Below, in pieces: positions 11,057-22,974 of a DNA stretch of 64,000 nucleotides. The translations under genes were made by a program, and so were the position numbers. The stretch lies in assembly GCF_002099425.1 (NCBI RefSeq), contig NW_018343982.1, positions 6,917,501-6,981,500 of the forward strand, given 5' to 3'. The notes under the pieces are model-generated. The model saw only the letters and a program-made list of their open reading frames with translations. It was not told the origin of the DNA and ran no database searches. Source of the DNA: Phascolarctos cinereus. Taxonomy: Eukaryota; Chordata; Mammalia; Diprotodontia; Phascolarctidae. The stretch's first letter is position 1, and each line of letters opens with the position of its first letter.

Positions 11057-13587
11057 TTTTGTACTGTAAAAAATTTATTTATTTGAGTTCAGATATTTTT
11101 GAAATATAAATTTGGTTGTATTTTTAAGGCTATAATTCTTGTCACATTCTGTGGTTAATTTTATTGTGCTTATTAAAAATGATTATTACTGTTTTGCACT
11201 CAGCTGTTTGGAAAATAGTTTATTTGGGAAGGCACCAGCTTCAGCACACTGATTGTAGGGAGTAGACAAATATTTCACACTGGAATAGAAGGCTGTCTTT
11301 GTCAAGTACCACAACTCAGTAAAATGACAGCTCATATGTGATTTGTCCCCCTGGAAATAAGGGTCATGCTTGCCACCCACCTCTCCAAAGCGTTGAGGAT
11401 TAAAGACAGCATTTATAAGGTACTTTGAGCTCCTTCTACATAGTGCTGTGCCAGACACAGACCTTGTCAGATTTGTAATTTTATACTTAGCTGAAGCTTC
11501 ACAATAATTTCCTCTCCAACTAAAATGGACATGATTCAGTTCTTCTGGCATTCTATTGAACAACATGATACTGAGATTGAGTAACTTTTACAAGCTTTTA
11601 ACATGGATGTTTTCTGAGTTGCTGCAACAAGTCATGAGCATTGTAGAGAAGATTAAGTAATTTTGTTTAAGTAGTACTTTTAAATTACATCACTGTTCAT
11701 TTGAATGAAAGCTGATACTCCAGATACTCTGATCTTATACAAAAATTAGATAAGAAAGTGAGAGTCAAAATAAATTTACTCATTAGTAAAGTATCCCCTA
11801 AATGACTAATAATGAACTTTTAAAACTGAGGTTTATGATTTATACAACATCCTTTGGAGGGGTACACATTTGAGTCCTCAGTGACTGCCAAATGGCAATT
11901 GTTTTCATTGTAGAGATGTTGGAAAAGCTCATTAAAAAGACCCTCCCCCCAAACAAACCCCTAACCTTCCACTTCCCTAAACTTCCTCCCCAATAATACA
12001 TTCTCCTTCTTTCCCTTTCTTAAGAGGGGGATTTTGGCACTTGGGTAGACTTCAGGCTAAATATTTCCATTCTGGCTCTAAAACTTAAGAGACTTCTGAC
12101 AGCGTCCAGTCTCATTCTAAAAATCAGAGACCCCTGGCAGAGGAAAAACAGCTGCAAAACTCTCCACTTTGTCTCTGATGGTCTTGATAACACCCTGATA
12201 CTTTACATCCCCAAAAGTTTCTCCTTGAAGTCTTTTGTGGTGGCCTGGAAACTGAGGTCTTTCTGAATCTGCAGTCAGTTCTATTCCTTAATGAATAAAA
12301 TGGGCTATTTTGTGGAAATCTTTTTCTAGTAGTCCTCAGGAGGTCAGAGCTGGGGTTCCTCATCTTAGTCCACTAGGTCTTAATGTACCTTTGTCTCCTG
12401 GGCAGGTGTTCTTGTAACAAGGAATAGAGTAAGCTTCTAGCACCTTCTCAGTTCTTTCTTCATCTGTGCCTTTGTTGTGTAGGTCCACAAGGATCAAGTG
12501 GTTCAGAACCACTTGTCACTATGTGGTAACCCAACTCCATCTTGGCTGCTGACAGGTTTTTGCAGTTGGCAACCACCTGTTGCAGATAAGCCTTAAATTC
12601 AGGTGTCAAGGCTTGCTTCAGAGCTATAGCAACTCCTGAAATGGCAGGGTTGTGAGGCCCTCCCTGTAGTCCTGGGAAAACAGCTGAATTAATGAGTGAC
12701 TCCAGATTTTATGTTGTTTCTTTGTCTGTCTTAGAGTCCACATGGCTCACTCCTTTCCTGTAGAAGATCAGGCCAGGCCAACAACCTTGAAATGTGGGCT
12801 ATGTCAGCCATGAGATCTTCCCCATTATCATCTGTGATCTTCCACATGCGGGCATAGTCCAGGTTCCTGGAATAGCAGCTGATTCCTGCAGTGATCAGCT
12901 TTGGGTGGGAGAGGTGACCATTTTCTTCTAGTTTGTCATAGTCAATACAGCCAGTATTTTGTTTACCTTATAGGGCACAGACTCAAAAAAGATGGAGGTG
13001 GCAGAGACTTTCTTCTTATCTGTTATGAACCCATGGGTGAGGTGACCCCCCCCATCAGGCAGGTTTAGAACCATAATCATCCCATGTGGTTCTACCAGGG
13101 CTGTGTACACTGCAGAATTCATAGGAGATGCTGAGTATGGCTGAACATTGACCCTCCCCTCAGCTTTGAGCAGGCTATAGCCCTGTGAAGCCCTCTTCTG
13201 AAACAGTATCTCCAATTCATCCACAAACTGGGTGCCACCATAATACCTCTGGCCTGGGAATCCTTCTGAATACTTACTATTCAAGCAAGAACCCAAGGCT
13301 TCCAGAACTACTCAGCTTGCAAAATTCTCTGAAGCAATCAGTTCCAACCTAGTCTTATGGCAACTATTTTCCTTCTCAATGATTGTATATACCTCTAGAT
13401 TACTGTCTTTCAATGGCTGTGTCAGCATATTGTTTGGGGGCTTCCCAGAGGCTAACGGTATGGTTCTCTCCATTGACTGTTGGTGCCATACTTTTGGACT
13501 AAGGATTCCTGGATGGGTACCAATTAGCAAGTAGCAACAATATACCCAAGCACCATTTTCTGCAGTCCAAGGTGATAGCAATCTCCA
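11051..13587 (-). pseudogene. SHMT1P: Processed pseudogene of serine hydroxymethyltransferase 1
   Basis: Intronless copy of the mRNA for cytosolic SHMT, the PLP enzyme that interconverts serine and glycine with tetrahydrofolate. The coding remnant runs from an ATG at 13473 to a stop at 12117. Recognisable blocks in order are [72 protein letters not shown]-like, [26 protein letters not shown]-like, and a final FPLPGVSDF. About 452 codon equivalents remain against roughly 483 in the family. A deletion near 12770 removes the segment between the AHIS block and IFYRKG, which in the family holds the TTTTHKTLRG motif with the PLP-binding lysine. There are several further frameshifts and stops. It keeps about 110 bases of 5' UTR, a roughly 1-kb 3' UTR, AATAAA about 20 bases before a 10-A tail (T run 11051-11060), and flanking duplications. 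It cannot make an active enzyme. Confidence 0.93.
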
Positions 13588-13603
13588 CTCACTGACATTT
13601 TTT
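13588..13603 (-). repeat. Target-site duplication, 5' side (SHMT1P)
   Basis: CTCACTGACATTTTTT. On the minus strand the preceding bases read CCCAT/AAAAAATG, which resembles the L1 endonuclease target (TT/AAAA-like). Confidence 0.65.
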
Positions 13604-14379
13604 ATGGGTGATCAAAGTTCTCTTAAGGTAAAAAGACCTTGTGCATGCTAGAGAACTTCTAAAGTGGCAGCTGCCTCAACCTCACCTCACTGCCTGTATT
13701 GCCCCCTTCTTGGGGCCTGCCAAAAATCTTTACTTCTTTTCTGGTTTTTTTTTCCCTGCAAAAATAGTTTCTTTTTTTTTCTTCTTTTCTCCTAGACTCT
13801 AGTTTTTCAAATCAAGTTTTCAGCATGCACAGTCGACAATAACCAAAGGACCTGTATTTATCCGACCAAATTTGTTTCCCACAATTATAAACCTTGGTTA
13901 CTGAGTCCAGTCCATGCTGGCAGTTGAACTGGCAGTCCTTTCCTTTTCCCAAGATTTTAACAGCTTGCCTGAGTGGGAGTTGGCAGGAGGCTTACTCTGT
14001 GCTGATCCCATATTGGTATTAGTATCCCCTTGATCTTTCTGTTCCTGGGCAAACTAGTGTTGGGTGAGGACCCATACTTACCCTGCATCTTCTTTCATGA
14101 AGTTTTTGTTTCTTTGTGCACAAATAAGAACAAAAAAATATATATCAAATTTTGGTTTGAGACCTATTTTCTCCCTGCCCTTCCTGAGGTTGGGGAATTC
14201 AGTTCTCTGACCACTTCATGGCTGACTGAACCCTGGGGAAGTCCATTCCAACCTGATTGGACAAAGGTCCCAGTGTCGGGTGTGGAATCAGGGTAGGCTC
14301 TGTCTTGGTGTGATAGTCATTCTGTCAAGTGATAGTCATGCAGGCAAAGGGCCCCCAACTCCTGGCTGGCTTGCCAGAT
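13604..14379 (-). mobile_element. ERV internal region: leader and gag start (fossil)
   Basis: Directly downstream, on the minus strand, of the LTR at 14380-14775. It begins with a TGGC-type primer-binding-like stretch, followed by a non-coding leader and a short gag-like start (MGSAQSK, a myristoylation-type N-terminus) near 14010. The element is broken and only its 5' end survives; the SHMT1 retrocopy interrupts or abuts it at 13603. Class I versus class II assignment is uncertain. Confidence 0.55.
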
Positions 14380-14775
14380 TGTTAAAAGAAATCTTCCTTT
14401 GGGTCCTCTCTCTGGTTTAATGAGGCAAAATCAGAAAATTAAAAGAATTTTATTCAGTACCTAAGGCAGACAAGCATAGGGTGGGCTAGCTGGTTTGAAT
14501 CCCTCCTCCCCTTTTTATAGACAGGAGTAGCCCACTCCCATTTCAGTGAGGAGCTAGGTATGGTGTTAAGGAGATGGGGTTAGTTCTTATGAAAAGATAA
14601 AATGAGCATGTGCCATGTACTCATTATGAGAAAATAGGATCAGGGCTAAGGAGATAAATTAGCATGTATGTATGCCCTCTCCTTCAGGCTGGCTGTGTAG
14701 CCAAAATCAAGCAAAGTTAAAACATGGAGTCACTTCCCCTGCAATAGTGAGTGATTTTACTGAAAGGGCAGAACA
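14380..14775 (-). mobile_element. ERV LTR (fossil)
   Basis: On the minus strand the order is typical of an LTR: a U3-like part, a TATAAAAAG box (complement of 14512-14520), an AATAAA signal (complement of 14449-14454), a short U5-like part and a terminal ...AACA at 14380. Primer-binding-like sequence and leader follow. The outer edge near 14775 is approximate. No second LTR in the same orientation was found, so the provirus is incomplete. The age is probably tens of millions of years, given a related copy about 15-20% different. Confidence 0.6.
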
Positions 14776-15282
14776 TTATGTCAGAATTCCCAAGAAGGGG
14801 GTAGATCATCAAGGACTAGCTTTTCAGGGGGTGACTTTATGATCAAAGTGAGATTTAAGCTGAATCTTGATGATGATTGGTGAGATTTAAGTGTAAGTCT
14901 ACCCCCTTTAAACTAGCAAATTTGTGAACATAAAGAGTAAGCATCTCACCTAGACAGTCTTTGCACCTTGTAAAGAGTAAGCCCTTTTCAGCTTTGAGTG
15001 GATCATTTTGTACTTACTAAAGTATATTACAAGCTAGAGCATTTGCATATTAAAATCCAGGAAAGTAGCTGAATTGTTGGCAAAAATAAAGAACTTGCTC
15101 CTGGGGTGTAGATTGCCTCTGGACCTTTTTCTCACCTACTTATTTGCAGGTAACAACAACAAAAGAGCCTTGGAGTTCAGAGAAAACTGGGAAGGAAGCC
15201 TTGCCCTCCAAAGCTGTTTGGTGACTATTGAGCAAATGACCATTACTTGGTTAGGGTTTTCCTGAAGAAGTGAAGATTTGGT

Positions 15283-15483
15283 AAATGTGCTGGACAATCA
15301 GGGCAGCTAGGTGGCTCAGTGGATGGAGCGCTGGCCCTGGATTCAGGAGGACCTGAGTTCAAATCCAGCCTCAGACACATAACACTTACTAGCTGTGTGA
15401 CCCCGGGCAAGTCACTTAACCCCATTGCCCAGCAAAAAAACCAAACCAAAACCAAAACATAAAAAAAATGTGCTAGACAATCA
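15283..15483 (+). repeat. Marsupial tRNA-type SINE with duplication
   Basis: Full-length short SINE (WSINE-like), body 15301-15465: gcagctaggtggctcagtgg head, box B 'agttcaaatcc', 'agctgtgtgaccccgggcaa', then an AAACC-rich tail. It is flanked by an 18-bp duplication (aaatgtgctggacaatca, 15283-15300, and a one-mismatch copy at 15466-15483). The low divergence suggests a young insertion, mobilised by L1. Confidence 0.92.
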
Positions 15484-15484
15484 T

Positions 15485-15602
15485 CATGTCAGTCAGTCAA
15501 CAAGCATTTACTAAGTGCCTGCTATGTGCCAGGTACTGTGCTAAGCCCTGGGGATATAAAGAAAGGCAAAAAACTTAAACAAAGCAAAAGCCAGTCCCTA
15601 CT
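15485..15602 (-). mobile_element. L2 3' end, antisense
   Basis: tcagtcagtcaacaagcatt, tgccaggtactgtgctaagc: the reverse complement of the L2 terminus. Truncated. Confidence 0.75.
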
Positions 15603-17164
15603 GGAATTCAGTTGCTCATACAGGGCCCTCAAGCTCTGTAAGAGTCAAAAGGAAAGGCTGAGCCTCAAGGGTGTTAGCTTATAGAGTAGAACCTGCTTTT
15701 GTACTGCCTTCCTGAGAGATTGCAGATATCAAGAGTCAAGGCCACAAAGGAACAGAAATGGGGAAGCTTCTGTCAGTCCTAATATGAGTCCCTGCTCTTT
15801 TTGAAAGAGCAGAGTACCTCTTCATCTAAGGATTGCAGATTAGCCTGAAATTGGAGGTGGCAGAGAATGTAGCTGCCCAGTCAAAAGAAGCTGATGAAAT
15901 CCAGCAGAACAGCTAAGTGGAGCAACCCCTTTGTTCAATGGGGAACAAAGTGAGCACATCACAACTGGAAAGACAAGAGTCCTGCAGTAATAAAAGTGTG
16001 AGTTGCATCGATCACCTGTCTTCCCTATTAGTGTGCCTCACTACCAATGTACTTTTTGTGCCCACTCTTCCCATCAATGCTGTATATTTATGGGAGAGTC
16101 TGCCCCGGATTTATGATGGAGGAGGGGAAAATGTTTGGTTCTTAATATCCTATCTCAGTAAAAGCCTTTATGCTGAGCTAATTGTGTCTACTGGCTGGCT
16201 ATTAAAGGCAAGCCCACCAGTAGGGGCTCATTAACTATAGTTTTTAGGAATGTGGACTCACAGGGCACTCTAGAACTTGGGAATAGCAAGCACACTCTCA
16301 GAATTGAGTAGGGAGAGTAGACCAGAGGGGTGCTATTCAAGTTGGCAGAAAGAAGCAGGTGGAGCTTTCTAGAAAAGGGGGACATGAAGACAAAGGCATC
16401 AAAGACAGGAATAAGCAGATACATATGTAAGATGGATGGTGAGGTCTCAGTTCTGATTGGGGAAGAGGACATGTTAGATTCCCAGACAGTCTATTTGAGA
16501 AAGGAAGAGGGCTTCCCAGGAACCTGGTGCTCAGTTCCTGATGTTATTGGCCTTGTTCCTTTGTGCACATGCCAAGAGCTATTGAAATACTTTATATTCT
16601 AGAGATTTCTTAGAGGATCACTAAAGCCACTTGAAAAATTCACTCTATTTTTAGTTCCTTTAGCTTAAGGAAATGCAATCCCAGTTCTCCCCCTCCTCAT
16701 TGTTTATTTAGCACTTGTGAAACTAATTTTTCCTTTTTAGCTCAGGGCAGGGGCAAACCAATCAACAGTTAGAGGGAGGAGTTCTCCTCCCCATTCCTAT
16801 TTTGGTACCTCCCCTAGTTGTTCACATGAGAAAAATCAGGACCTTCGAGGACACTGGAATCCTTTGAAACCTGGCTTCTCATTTTAGTGACAGAATTCCT
16901 ATGTGCCAGGGAGCAGAAGTAGCATAGGATGAAATAACAACAGTGATAAAAATGTGGAAGGACTGAAGTTAGAGTAGGCTGTGATTGACAAAAGCCATTT
17001 CCCATTGCTCTCAAAAGATTGAAAGCCTCCCCCTCCCGGCCAATGAAACATCTTCCAAGCTAAGAGACTTAATTCACTGCTGACTTCCATCAAGTGCCCC
17101 ATCAGGGGAATTCCTTTCAACCTGTTTCACCCTTTTCCCTTTTCTTCCAAAACTAGCTATTGAA
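15603..17164. other. No gene recognised
   Basis: Unique-looking sequence. Short open runs on both strands show no recognisable protein family, and no repeat was recognised. Confidence 0.5.
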
Positions 17165-17295
17165 GATTAGAGTCCCATTTTCTAGATGAGGAAACTTTAG
17201 CCCAGAAAGTTTGTCTTACAGAGAAGCCAGGACTATAACTCAGATCTTCAGACTCCTAGGCCAATACTCTTCACTGAGCTATGCTGCCTTTTAAG
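17165..17295 (-). repeat. MIR SINE, antisense
   Basis: ttctagatgaggaaacttta, then 'gaagccaggactataactca' and the complement of the head. Diverged. Confidence 0.65.
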
Positions 17296-17389
17296 TGTAT
17301 GGAACAATAAATGACTTTACTACTGCCCTATTGTTTGGTAACAAGCATATAAGATTATTGTTTTGGATGTTCTGGTTCAACTAACATAA

Positions 17390-17945
17390 CAACAACAAAG
17401 CATTTGTTCAGTACTTACTAAGGGCTAGGCACTGCAAGACAGTGGGTATACAAAGAAATAAATGAGACTATTTCTGGCCTCAGGGAGCCTACATTCTACT
17501 CGGGGATGAAACATGCACACAGGTAAGCAAATATAAGATATTTGCAAGACTAGTGCAAAGAAATTTTGGGGGTAGAAGTGGTACTCACAGCTGAGGAAAT
17601 CAGTAAAAGGCATCTTTTAGGAGCTGGTACTTGAACTCCACCTTGAAGTGAGCCAGGTGTTCCAAGAGGTAGAGGGTGAGGAGGATGAATTTCTAGTCTA
17701 GCCTATGCAAAAGCTGGGAAGTGGGAAATTGAATGTCATATAGGGAAATCAGCAAGTAAGCTAGTTTGGTTGGAATGCTGAGGGCGTGAGGGGGACTAAT
17801 GTCTGGCAAGGTTAGAAAAATGATTGGAACTGGCTGTAAAGGATTGAAATGCCAAACAGAGGAGTTTGTGTTCTAACTGGAGGCAACAGGGAACCACCGA
17901 AACTTTTTGAGCAGTGCAGTGATATGATCAGCTCTTAGTAAAGAC
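17390..17945 (-). mobile_element. L2 LINE 3' region, antisense
   Basis: Starts with the antisense L2 terminus (aagcatttgttcagtactta) and runs without interruption through the 3' UTR into the C-terminal coding part (ggattgaaatgccaaacaga, gcagtgatatgatcag). 5'-truncated, old. Confidence 0.75.
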
Positions 17946-18140
17946 TCACAGAGTCTTAGACCTCAAAGATCAATGTAATTACTCTCTCTCATATTATGGA
18001 TGAGGGAACTGAAGTATAGACAGGGTGAAGTAACTTCAATCCCACCAACAATTATGGAATGCTACTTTGCGCTCAGTGCTGAGATTATAAAGATAGATGT
18101 TACACAGACCCTTTTCTCAAGGCCCTTATAATATTATAAT
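17946..18140 (-). repeat. MIR3 and L2 fragments, antisense
   Basis: An antisense MIR3 piece (cttagacctcaaagatcaat, ggatgagggaactgaag) is followed by a short antisense L2 end (tatggaatgctactttgcgc). Confidence 0.5.
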
Positions 18141-18174
18141 GGTATATGTGTATCCCTCTGTATGTATATACAAT

Positions 18175-18440
18175 ATGTGTTTAGTCATTTTTGGTCACGT
18201 CTGACTCATTGTGACCCCTTTTTGGAGTTTTCTTGGCAGAGAAACTTGAGTAGCTTGCCATTTCCTTTTCTAGTTCATTTTATAGATGAGGAAACTGAGG
18301 CAGACAGGGTTAAGTGACTTACTTGCCCAGGGTCACACAGCTAATTAAGTGTCTGAGGCCAGATTTTAACTCAGGAAGAGGAGTCTTCCTGACTTCAGGC
18401 CCAACATTCTATCCACTGAGCTACCTAGTTTCTCCTACCA
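18175..18440 (-). repeat. Marsupial CORE-SINE (MAR1-like), antisense
   Basis: Full-length antisense copy: gtctgactcattgtgacccc, gatgaggaaactgaggcaga, ggtcacacagctaatt, and an antisense box B ('ttttaactcagg'). Confidence 0.85.
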
Positions 18441-18459
18441 TGCATATACGTTTGCACGC

Positions 18460-18479
18460 ACACTCACACACACACACAT
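18460..18479 (+). repeat. (CA)n microsatellite
   Basis: Short ACACAC run next to the SINE head. Confidence 0.8.
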
Positions 18480-19084
18480 GTACATAAAAACACATATTCA
18501 CATATGTGTGTATAAAAATAGTTGGAGGGTTTCTCAAGATAATATTGGTCACAGAATGGTTTTTTTCCAGTTTAAACAACTTTTTCTTATAAACTTAAAA
18601 ACCCTCAATAGAAAAAAAAATGAAAACCCTCAACATGACCATTCAATTGAACTATTTATAATAAAACAATTAACTTTAACAAAACAACTTGTGTTCTGTC
18701 TTCCTATTTGCCCCTTGACATCTTTGTATATATTCTTTTATAGTTTAAGGATCCGCATTTTCATCCCTGTGAATATTTCTCCTCCTTGATACAGACTCCA
18801 ATCCCTGCATGTTTTAAGGGGCTGTATTTTTGAGTTGTTGTGACCAAAATAATTCATTACTTCGAGGATGACTTTGTAATGAGTCTCTCCGTATGTAGCT
18901 AGGCTGGTCCTCATGTGACAAGCATATTTAGTCCATCTTCAAGCATATGCTCAAAACCTTTCCGGCGTGGTAGAACTTGTTTGAGCCTGGGTTGTACTGA
19001 CGTAGCCCTTGAGAATTATCACTAGTTCTCCATAAGGCAAAGAGACATTAGTATGGGACTTTGTTGGGAGCTATACCTGTAAAG

Positions 19085-19300
19085 CAGAGATTCTTTATCT
19101 AGAACCCACAGGGCTCATAGATAGATGTCAGGGGGATTGTGAACTTGAATGGAAAAAAAAGTCTCTCTTTATCTGAAAACTTGCAATTCCTTCAATTAAG
19201 AATAATAAGAGGAGAATGTCCTGAAAAGGGTTTGATTGGCTTTATCAGACTACCAAAGGGGTTCACGACACAGGAAGGCTAGGAACTTCTGCTATAAGTT
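19085..19300. mobile_element. hAT-like MITE, diverged
   Basis: Same family as 4.2 kb and 28.3 kb: 'agagattctttatctagaac' at the left, 'caaaggggttcacgacacag' and 'ctaggaacttctgc' at the right. The terminal inverted repeats are badly worn. Confidence 0.45.
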
Positions 19301-20164
19301 TTTTTTTTAAAGTAATACTAGGGAATCAATATTAATTCTTGGAAGGATTGTCATCTTTATCAGTGGAAGGAGGAGTGATGAAATCCAAAAGGGCTTTTGA
19401 AGTACATCAGTATTGTGTTTGCTTGATCTGCTTTCTTCACTTTGCGTTACTTCATATGCATTTCCATATTCATTTGTCACCCTTGTCATGGTACCTTTTG
19501 GGTGAACGATTAAGCTTCTAGAGTTTGTGATTCTTAGCTCAGAGATAAGGAAATAGCTGAGACTTGGTACCTTTCCATTGAATTTGGTCAACAAGGCATC
19601 TGGGAAACCAAGTGGCATGCTGCTCTTGGTCAATCTCTTTGGGCATCTGTTCAGGGTTAGGACTGCCATTAGAATAGCAGAAGAGAAGGTAGGTTGAGAG
19701 GATACATTGTTTCTCAGTATCTTTTCCACTTGGGAGAACTGAACTGCAGCTGTGGTGATCCTCCCAGATTAGCACAAATGCTTTAGGAGGCAACTGAAAG
19801 TGGAGCTGATATGTGCAGATTTAGATCCGAGTGGCAGACAGATGGTAAGATACAAGCAAGTGACTGGGTTTTTCAGGTGAGAGGAGGTGGGTGTTTATTA
19901 TTGGCAAATAATTGGGCAGTGTCTGAGGAGGCTGGCAATGCGAGAAATTCCTTTTCTTTATGAAATGAAAGATGGAAAATTATGTTAGGCCCCAAACTGG
20001 GAGCAGGTTCAAGCCTCTCTGGCTAGGCTGGGTAGTGGAAGAGGTCACGGCTTGGGTTTGTTGTAGCTCAGATGAGCTGGGTGTTCTTAGCGATTTCATT
20101 ATCTGTGTAATGGAGTTAGTAACAACTGTATTTCCTACTTCATAGGGTTGTTGCAAAGATTAAG

Positions 20165-20450
20165 TAAGGTATGTGGTGCGGCAGATAGAGTGCTGGGCCT
20201 GGATCAGGAAGACTCAGTCTTCCTGAGTTCAAATCTGGCCTCAGACACTTCCTAGAGGTGTGACTTTGAGTAAATCACTTCCCTGCTCTTTGCCTCAGTT
20301 TCCTCATTTGTAAAATGGAAATAATAATTGCACCTATCTCTCAGAGTTGTGGTAAGGATCAAATGCCATAATTGGAAAGCGCTTAGTATAGTGTCAGGCG
20401 CGTGCATAGCAAGTGCTATATGAATGTTAGTTATTATTATTGTCTGTGCA
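20165..20450 (+). repeat. Therian MIR-type SINE, near full length
   Basis: Head 'gtggtgcggcagatagagtg', box B 'gagttcaaatctgg', core 'cctcagtttcctcatttgta', and a full 3' part (ggtaaggatcaaatgcc, gtgctatatgaatg). A 10-base direct repeat sits in the tRNA-like part (gactcagtcttcctga). Confidence 0.8.
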
Positions 20451-21054
20451 ACATATTATAACAATGTAAATGTGAAACGTGATCCCCATCATCATCACTT
20501 TTGTTTCAGGAGAGATCTCATGAGCAATGGCTAGTTGATTTAATAGTCAGTCTCCTGACTCCTCCTGGAGGCTCCTAATAACCTTTGTTGTTTTTCTCAC
20601 CCCTCCCAATGACCTTTCACCACATCATGTTTCTCTGCCGACCGGAAGGTGGACTGGAGTTTAATATTTTACTCCTCTGTGAAAAAAAGAAGCATTGTGG
20701 CCAACTGATAAGAGCCACTGTTGGCTTGTGAGTTCTTTCCCCTCCCCCTCCAAACATTTTCCCCACAGGTCTTGGGCACACACACAAAACAGACTCTAAT
20801 TCTTCACCTTAGGGGATTAGAAAGAAAAGACCCAGGATGGTTTTTGCAGGTTGTCCTACTAATAGTTGGGCACTGAATCACCAAATGGCATTCAGGAATC
20901 CTTCGTTATTCTGTAGGGGTCCTCCAGGGTGAGCTTGTAAGGGCTAAGGCCTATTCTTTTGTTTCTGACACATATTAATAATTCACTTTTTAAGAAGCCT
21001 GGCCTTGAGGGAGTTGTTGACTGTGAAATTTTTCAGGGCAGTGGGAGTGGCCTA

Positions 21055-21236
21055 ATATTACGACATGACTAACGTGAAAACGGGTTTCATATGAATGTAT
21101 ATGTTGAGCCTTTATTGATTTACCTTCCCTCTTGCGGTGGGGAAGGGAGAGAAGGGGAGAAAATCTGGAACTCAAAATCTTATGGAAGTGAATGTTGAAA
21201 ACTAAAAGTAAATAAATAACTTTATTGTTATAAATG
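21055..21236 (+). mobile_element. L1 3' end, strongly 5'-truncated
   Basis: Marsupial L1 3' UTR end: cgacatgactaacgtgaaaa, 'ggaactcaaaatctt', 'gaatgttgaaaactaaa', ending in an AATAAATAAC-type tail. Confidence 0.8.
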
Positions 21237-21544
21237 TAATAATAAAACCCTCCCCCCTAACTGCAACAAAGTACCTAGTCCATAGGATATCAGAACCCCC
21301 ACAATTACAGATTCATTCCTTTGACTTTTTTCTTGTCCCTCATTACAATTACAATTACATTACAATTCCGCATGGGAATTTTTAACACTTCAGGGCTATT
21401 CTTGAGAAAAAAAACTAATAAACTTCATTTTACAAATATGAGTTGTCCCAAAAGTCTTAGTGCAGGTTTTTTTTAAAAAAAGATCTTTGGAAAGTGAATT
21501 ATTTACATTTCCTTTACATTTATTTATTTTTGTGAATTTTGAAT

Positions 21545-21795
21545 GTCGTTGTTGTTCAGTCGTTTCCCTGGTGTCTGACTCTCTGTGATTTCATTTGGGG
21601 TTTTCTTGGCAAAGATATTGAAGTGGTTTGCCATTCCCTTCTCCAGCTCATTTTTATAGATGAGGAAGGAAACTGAGGCAAACAGGGTTAAGTGATTTGC
21701 CCATGGTAATATAGCTAGTGAGTGTCTGAGGCTGCATTTGAACTCAGGTCTTCCTGATTCCAGGCCCGTGCTATCTGCTGTGCCATCTAGCTGTC
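21545..21795 (-). repeat. MAR1-like CORE-SINE, antisense
   Basis: gttgttcagtcgtttccctg, 'ggggttttcttggcaaagat', 'gaaactgaggcaaacagg', antisense box B 'tttgaactcagg', end 'atctagctgtcc'. Full length. Confidence 0.88.
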
Positions 21796-22086
21796 CTAAT
21801 TTCTTTTTTGAATGGTAAATTTTAAATTTTAACAAGAAGGAGTACCCTGTCATTATGCATTCTTTATGCACAGTTGGTAGATCACTAAATGAGGTTCTTT
21901 TGCTTGACCACCTCTGTCACCTGATCGATCTTCATTAGACTTTTTTTCTGTGGGGGTTATGTCAAAACTTTCATGTATATATCAAAACTCTGTCCTTTGA
22001 TGAGGCTAGGATTACACATGTCATCCTTTTAGTTACTAAGCAGCAGCTCAGCCACTGATGGAAAGTTTTTACAAAGTTTAATAATC

Positions 22087-22180
22087 GACTAGAGTTCAGA
22101 CACTTGACACTTACTAGCTGTGTGCCCCTGGGCAAGTCACTCAACCCCATTACCTCAGCCAAAAAAAAAAAGACTAGAGT
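22087..22180 (+). repeat. 5'-truncated SINE with duplication
   Basis: Only the last third of the short marsupial SINE is present (cacttactagctgtgtgccc, gcaagtcactcaaccccatt) with an 11-A tail. The 9-bp duplication GACTAGAGT flanks it at 22087-22095 and 22172-22180. Confidence 0.85.
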
Positions 22181-22374
22181 GATGTAGAGCACAAGATGGT
22201 GGTTATGTTGAATTTTTACTAAGAACATTAATATTAAAATGCAAATGTTTAACTTTTCAATTTTTTTTTTGCTAAATTTGCAGTTATGAATAATTTCTGA
22301 AGTTATTACAGCTTAAAGCTGCACTAAGACTTTTGTAACATATTGTATTTACAGAAGAGCAATATAGTCCTAGG

Positions 22375-22620
22375 CAGCTAGGTGGTGCAGTGGATAAGAG
22401 GACTGGACCTGGAATCAGGCTGACTTCTCTTCCTAGGTTCAAATCTGGCCTCAGATGCTTCTTAGCTGTGTGACCCTGGGCAAGTCACTTAACCCTGTTT
22501 GTTTCAATTTCCTCATCTGAAAAGTAAGCTGGAGGAAGTGGCAAAGCACTCTAGTATCTTTTGCCCAGAAAACCCCAAATGGGGTCATAAGGACTGAAAT
22601 GAGTCAACAACAATAATATA
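22375..22620 (+). repeat. MAR1-like CORE-SINE
   Basis: Full-length sense copy: 'ggcagctaggtggtgcagtg', box B 'aggttcaaatctgg', 'gggcaagtcacttaaccctg', ending 'aaatgagtcaacaacaataa'. Confidence 0.88.
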
Positions 22621-22974
22621 ATACTAGCTCACCTGGGAGGAGCTCTACATCACAGGGTAAAGAAATTAATGGGTTTTTTTTTCTTCTTGAAAGTAAGTTT
22701 CCAAAGGTAGAAAGAGGAGAGAGATAGTTGATGGAACTTGGAAATTCGAGACAAGGGGTGCTGGCAGATACACTTGGTTTTCCCTATCACCATACCAAGA
22801 GATAGCCCTTCTTCTGTTTGCTAAAAATGAAATTTAATAGTTTTATGTATATATAAACATATGTATGGGTATATCTAGATTGTTTCATTTGTTACTCACA
22901 ATAATCTTGTGAGATAGTAAGGATAATGCTAGAGATGGGATTTTATTCAAATATAAATTTATGTATAAAATCCT

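Noticed and set aside
11186-11566. 126-codon minus-strand frame
   Set aside because: Falls in the 3' UTR of the SHMT1 retrocopy; no family match.
19307-19729. 140-codon open frame on the minus strand
   Set aside because: No recognisable family, codon texture not clearly coding, and frames this long are expected several times by chance in 64 kb on six frames.
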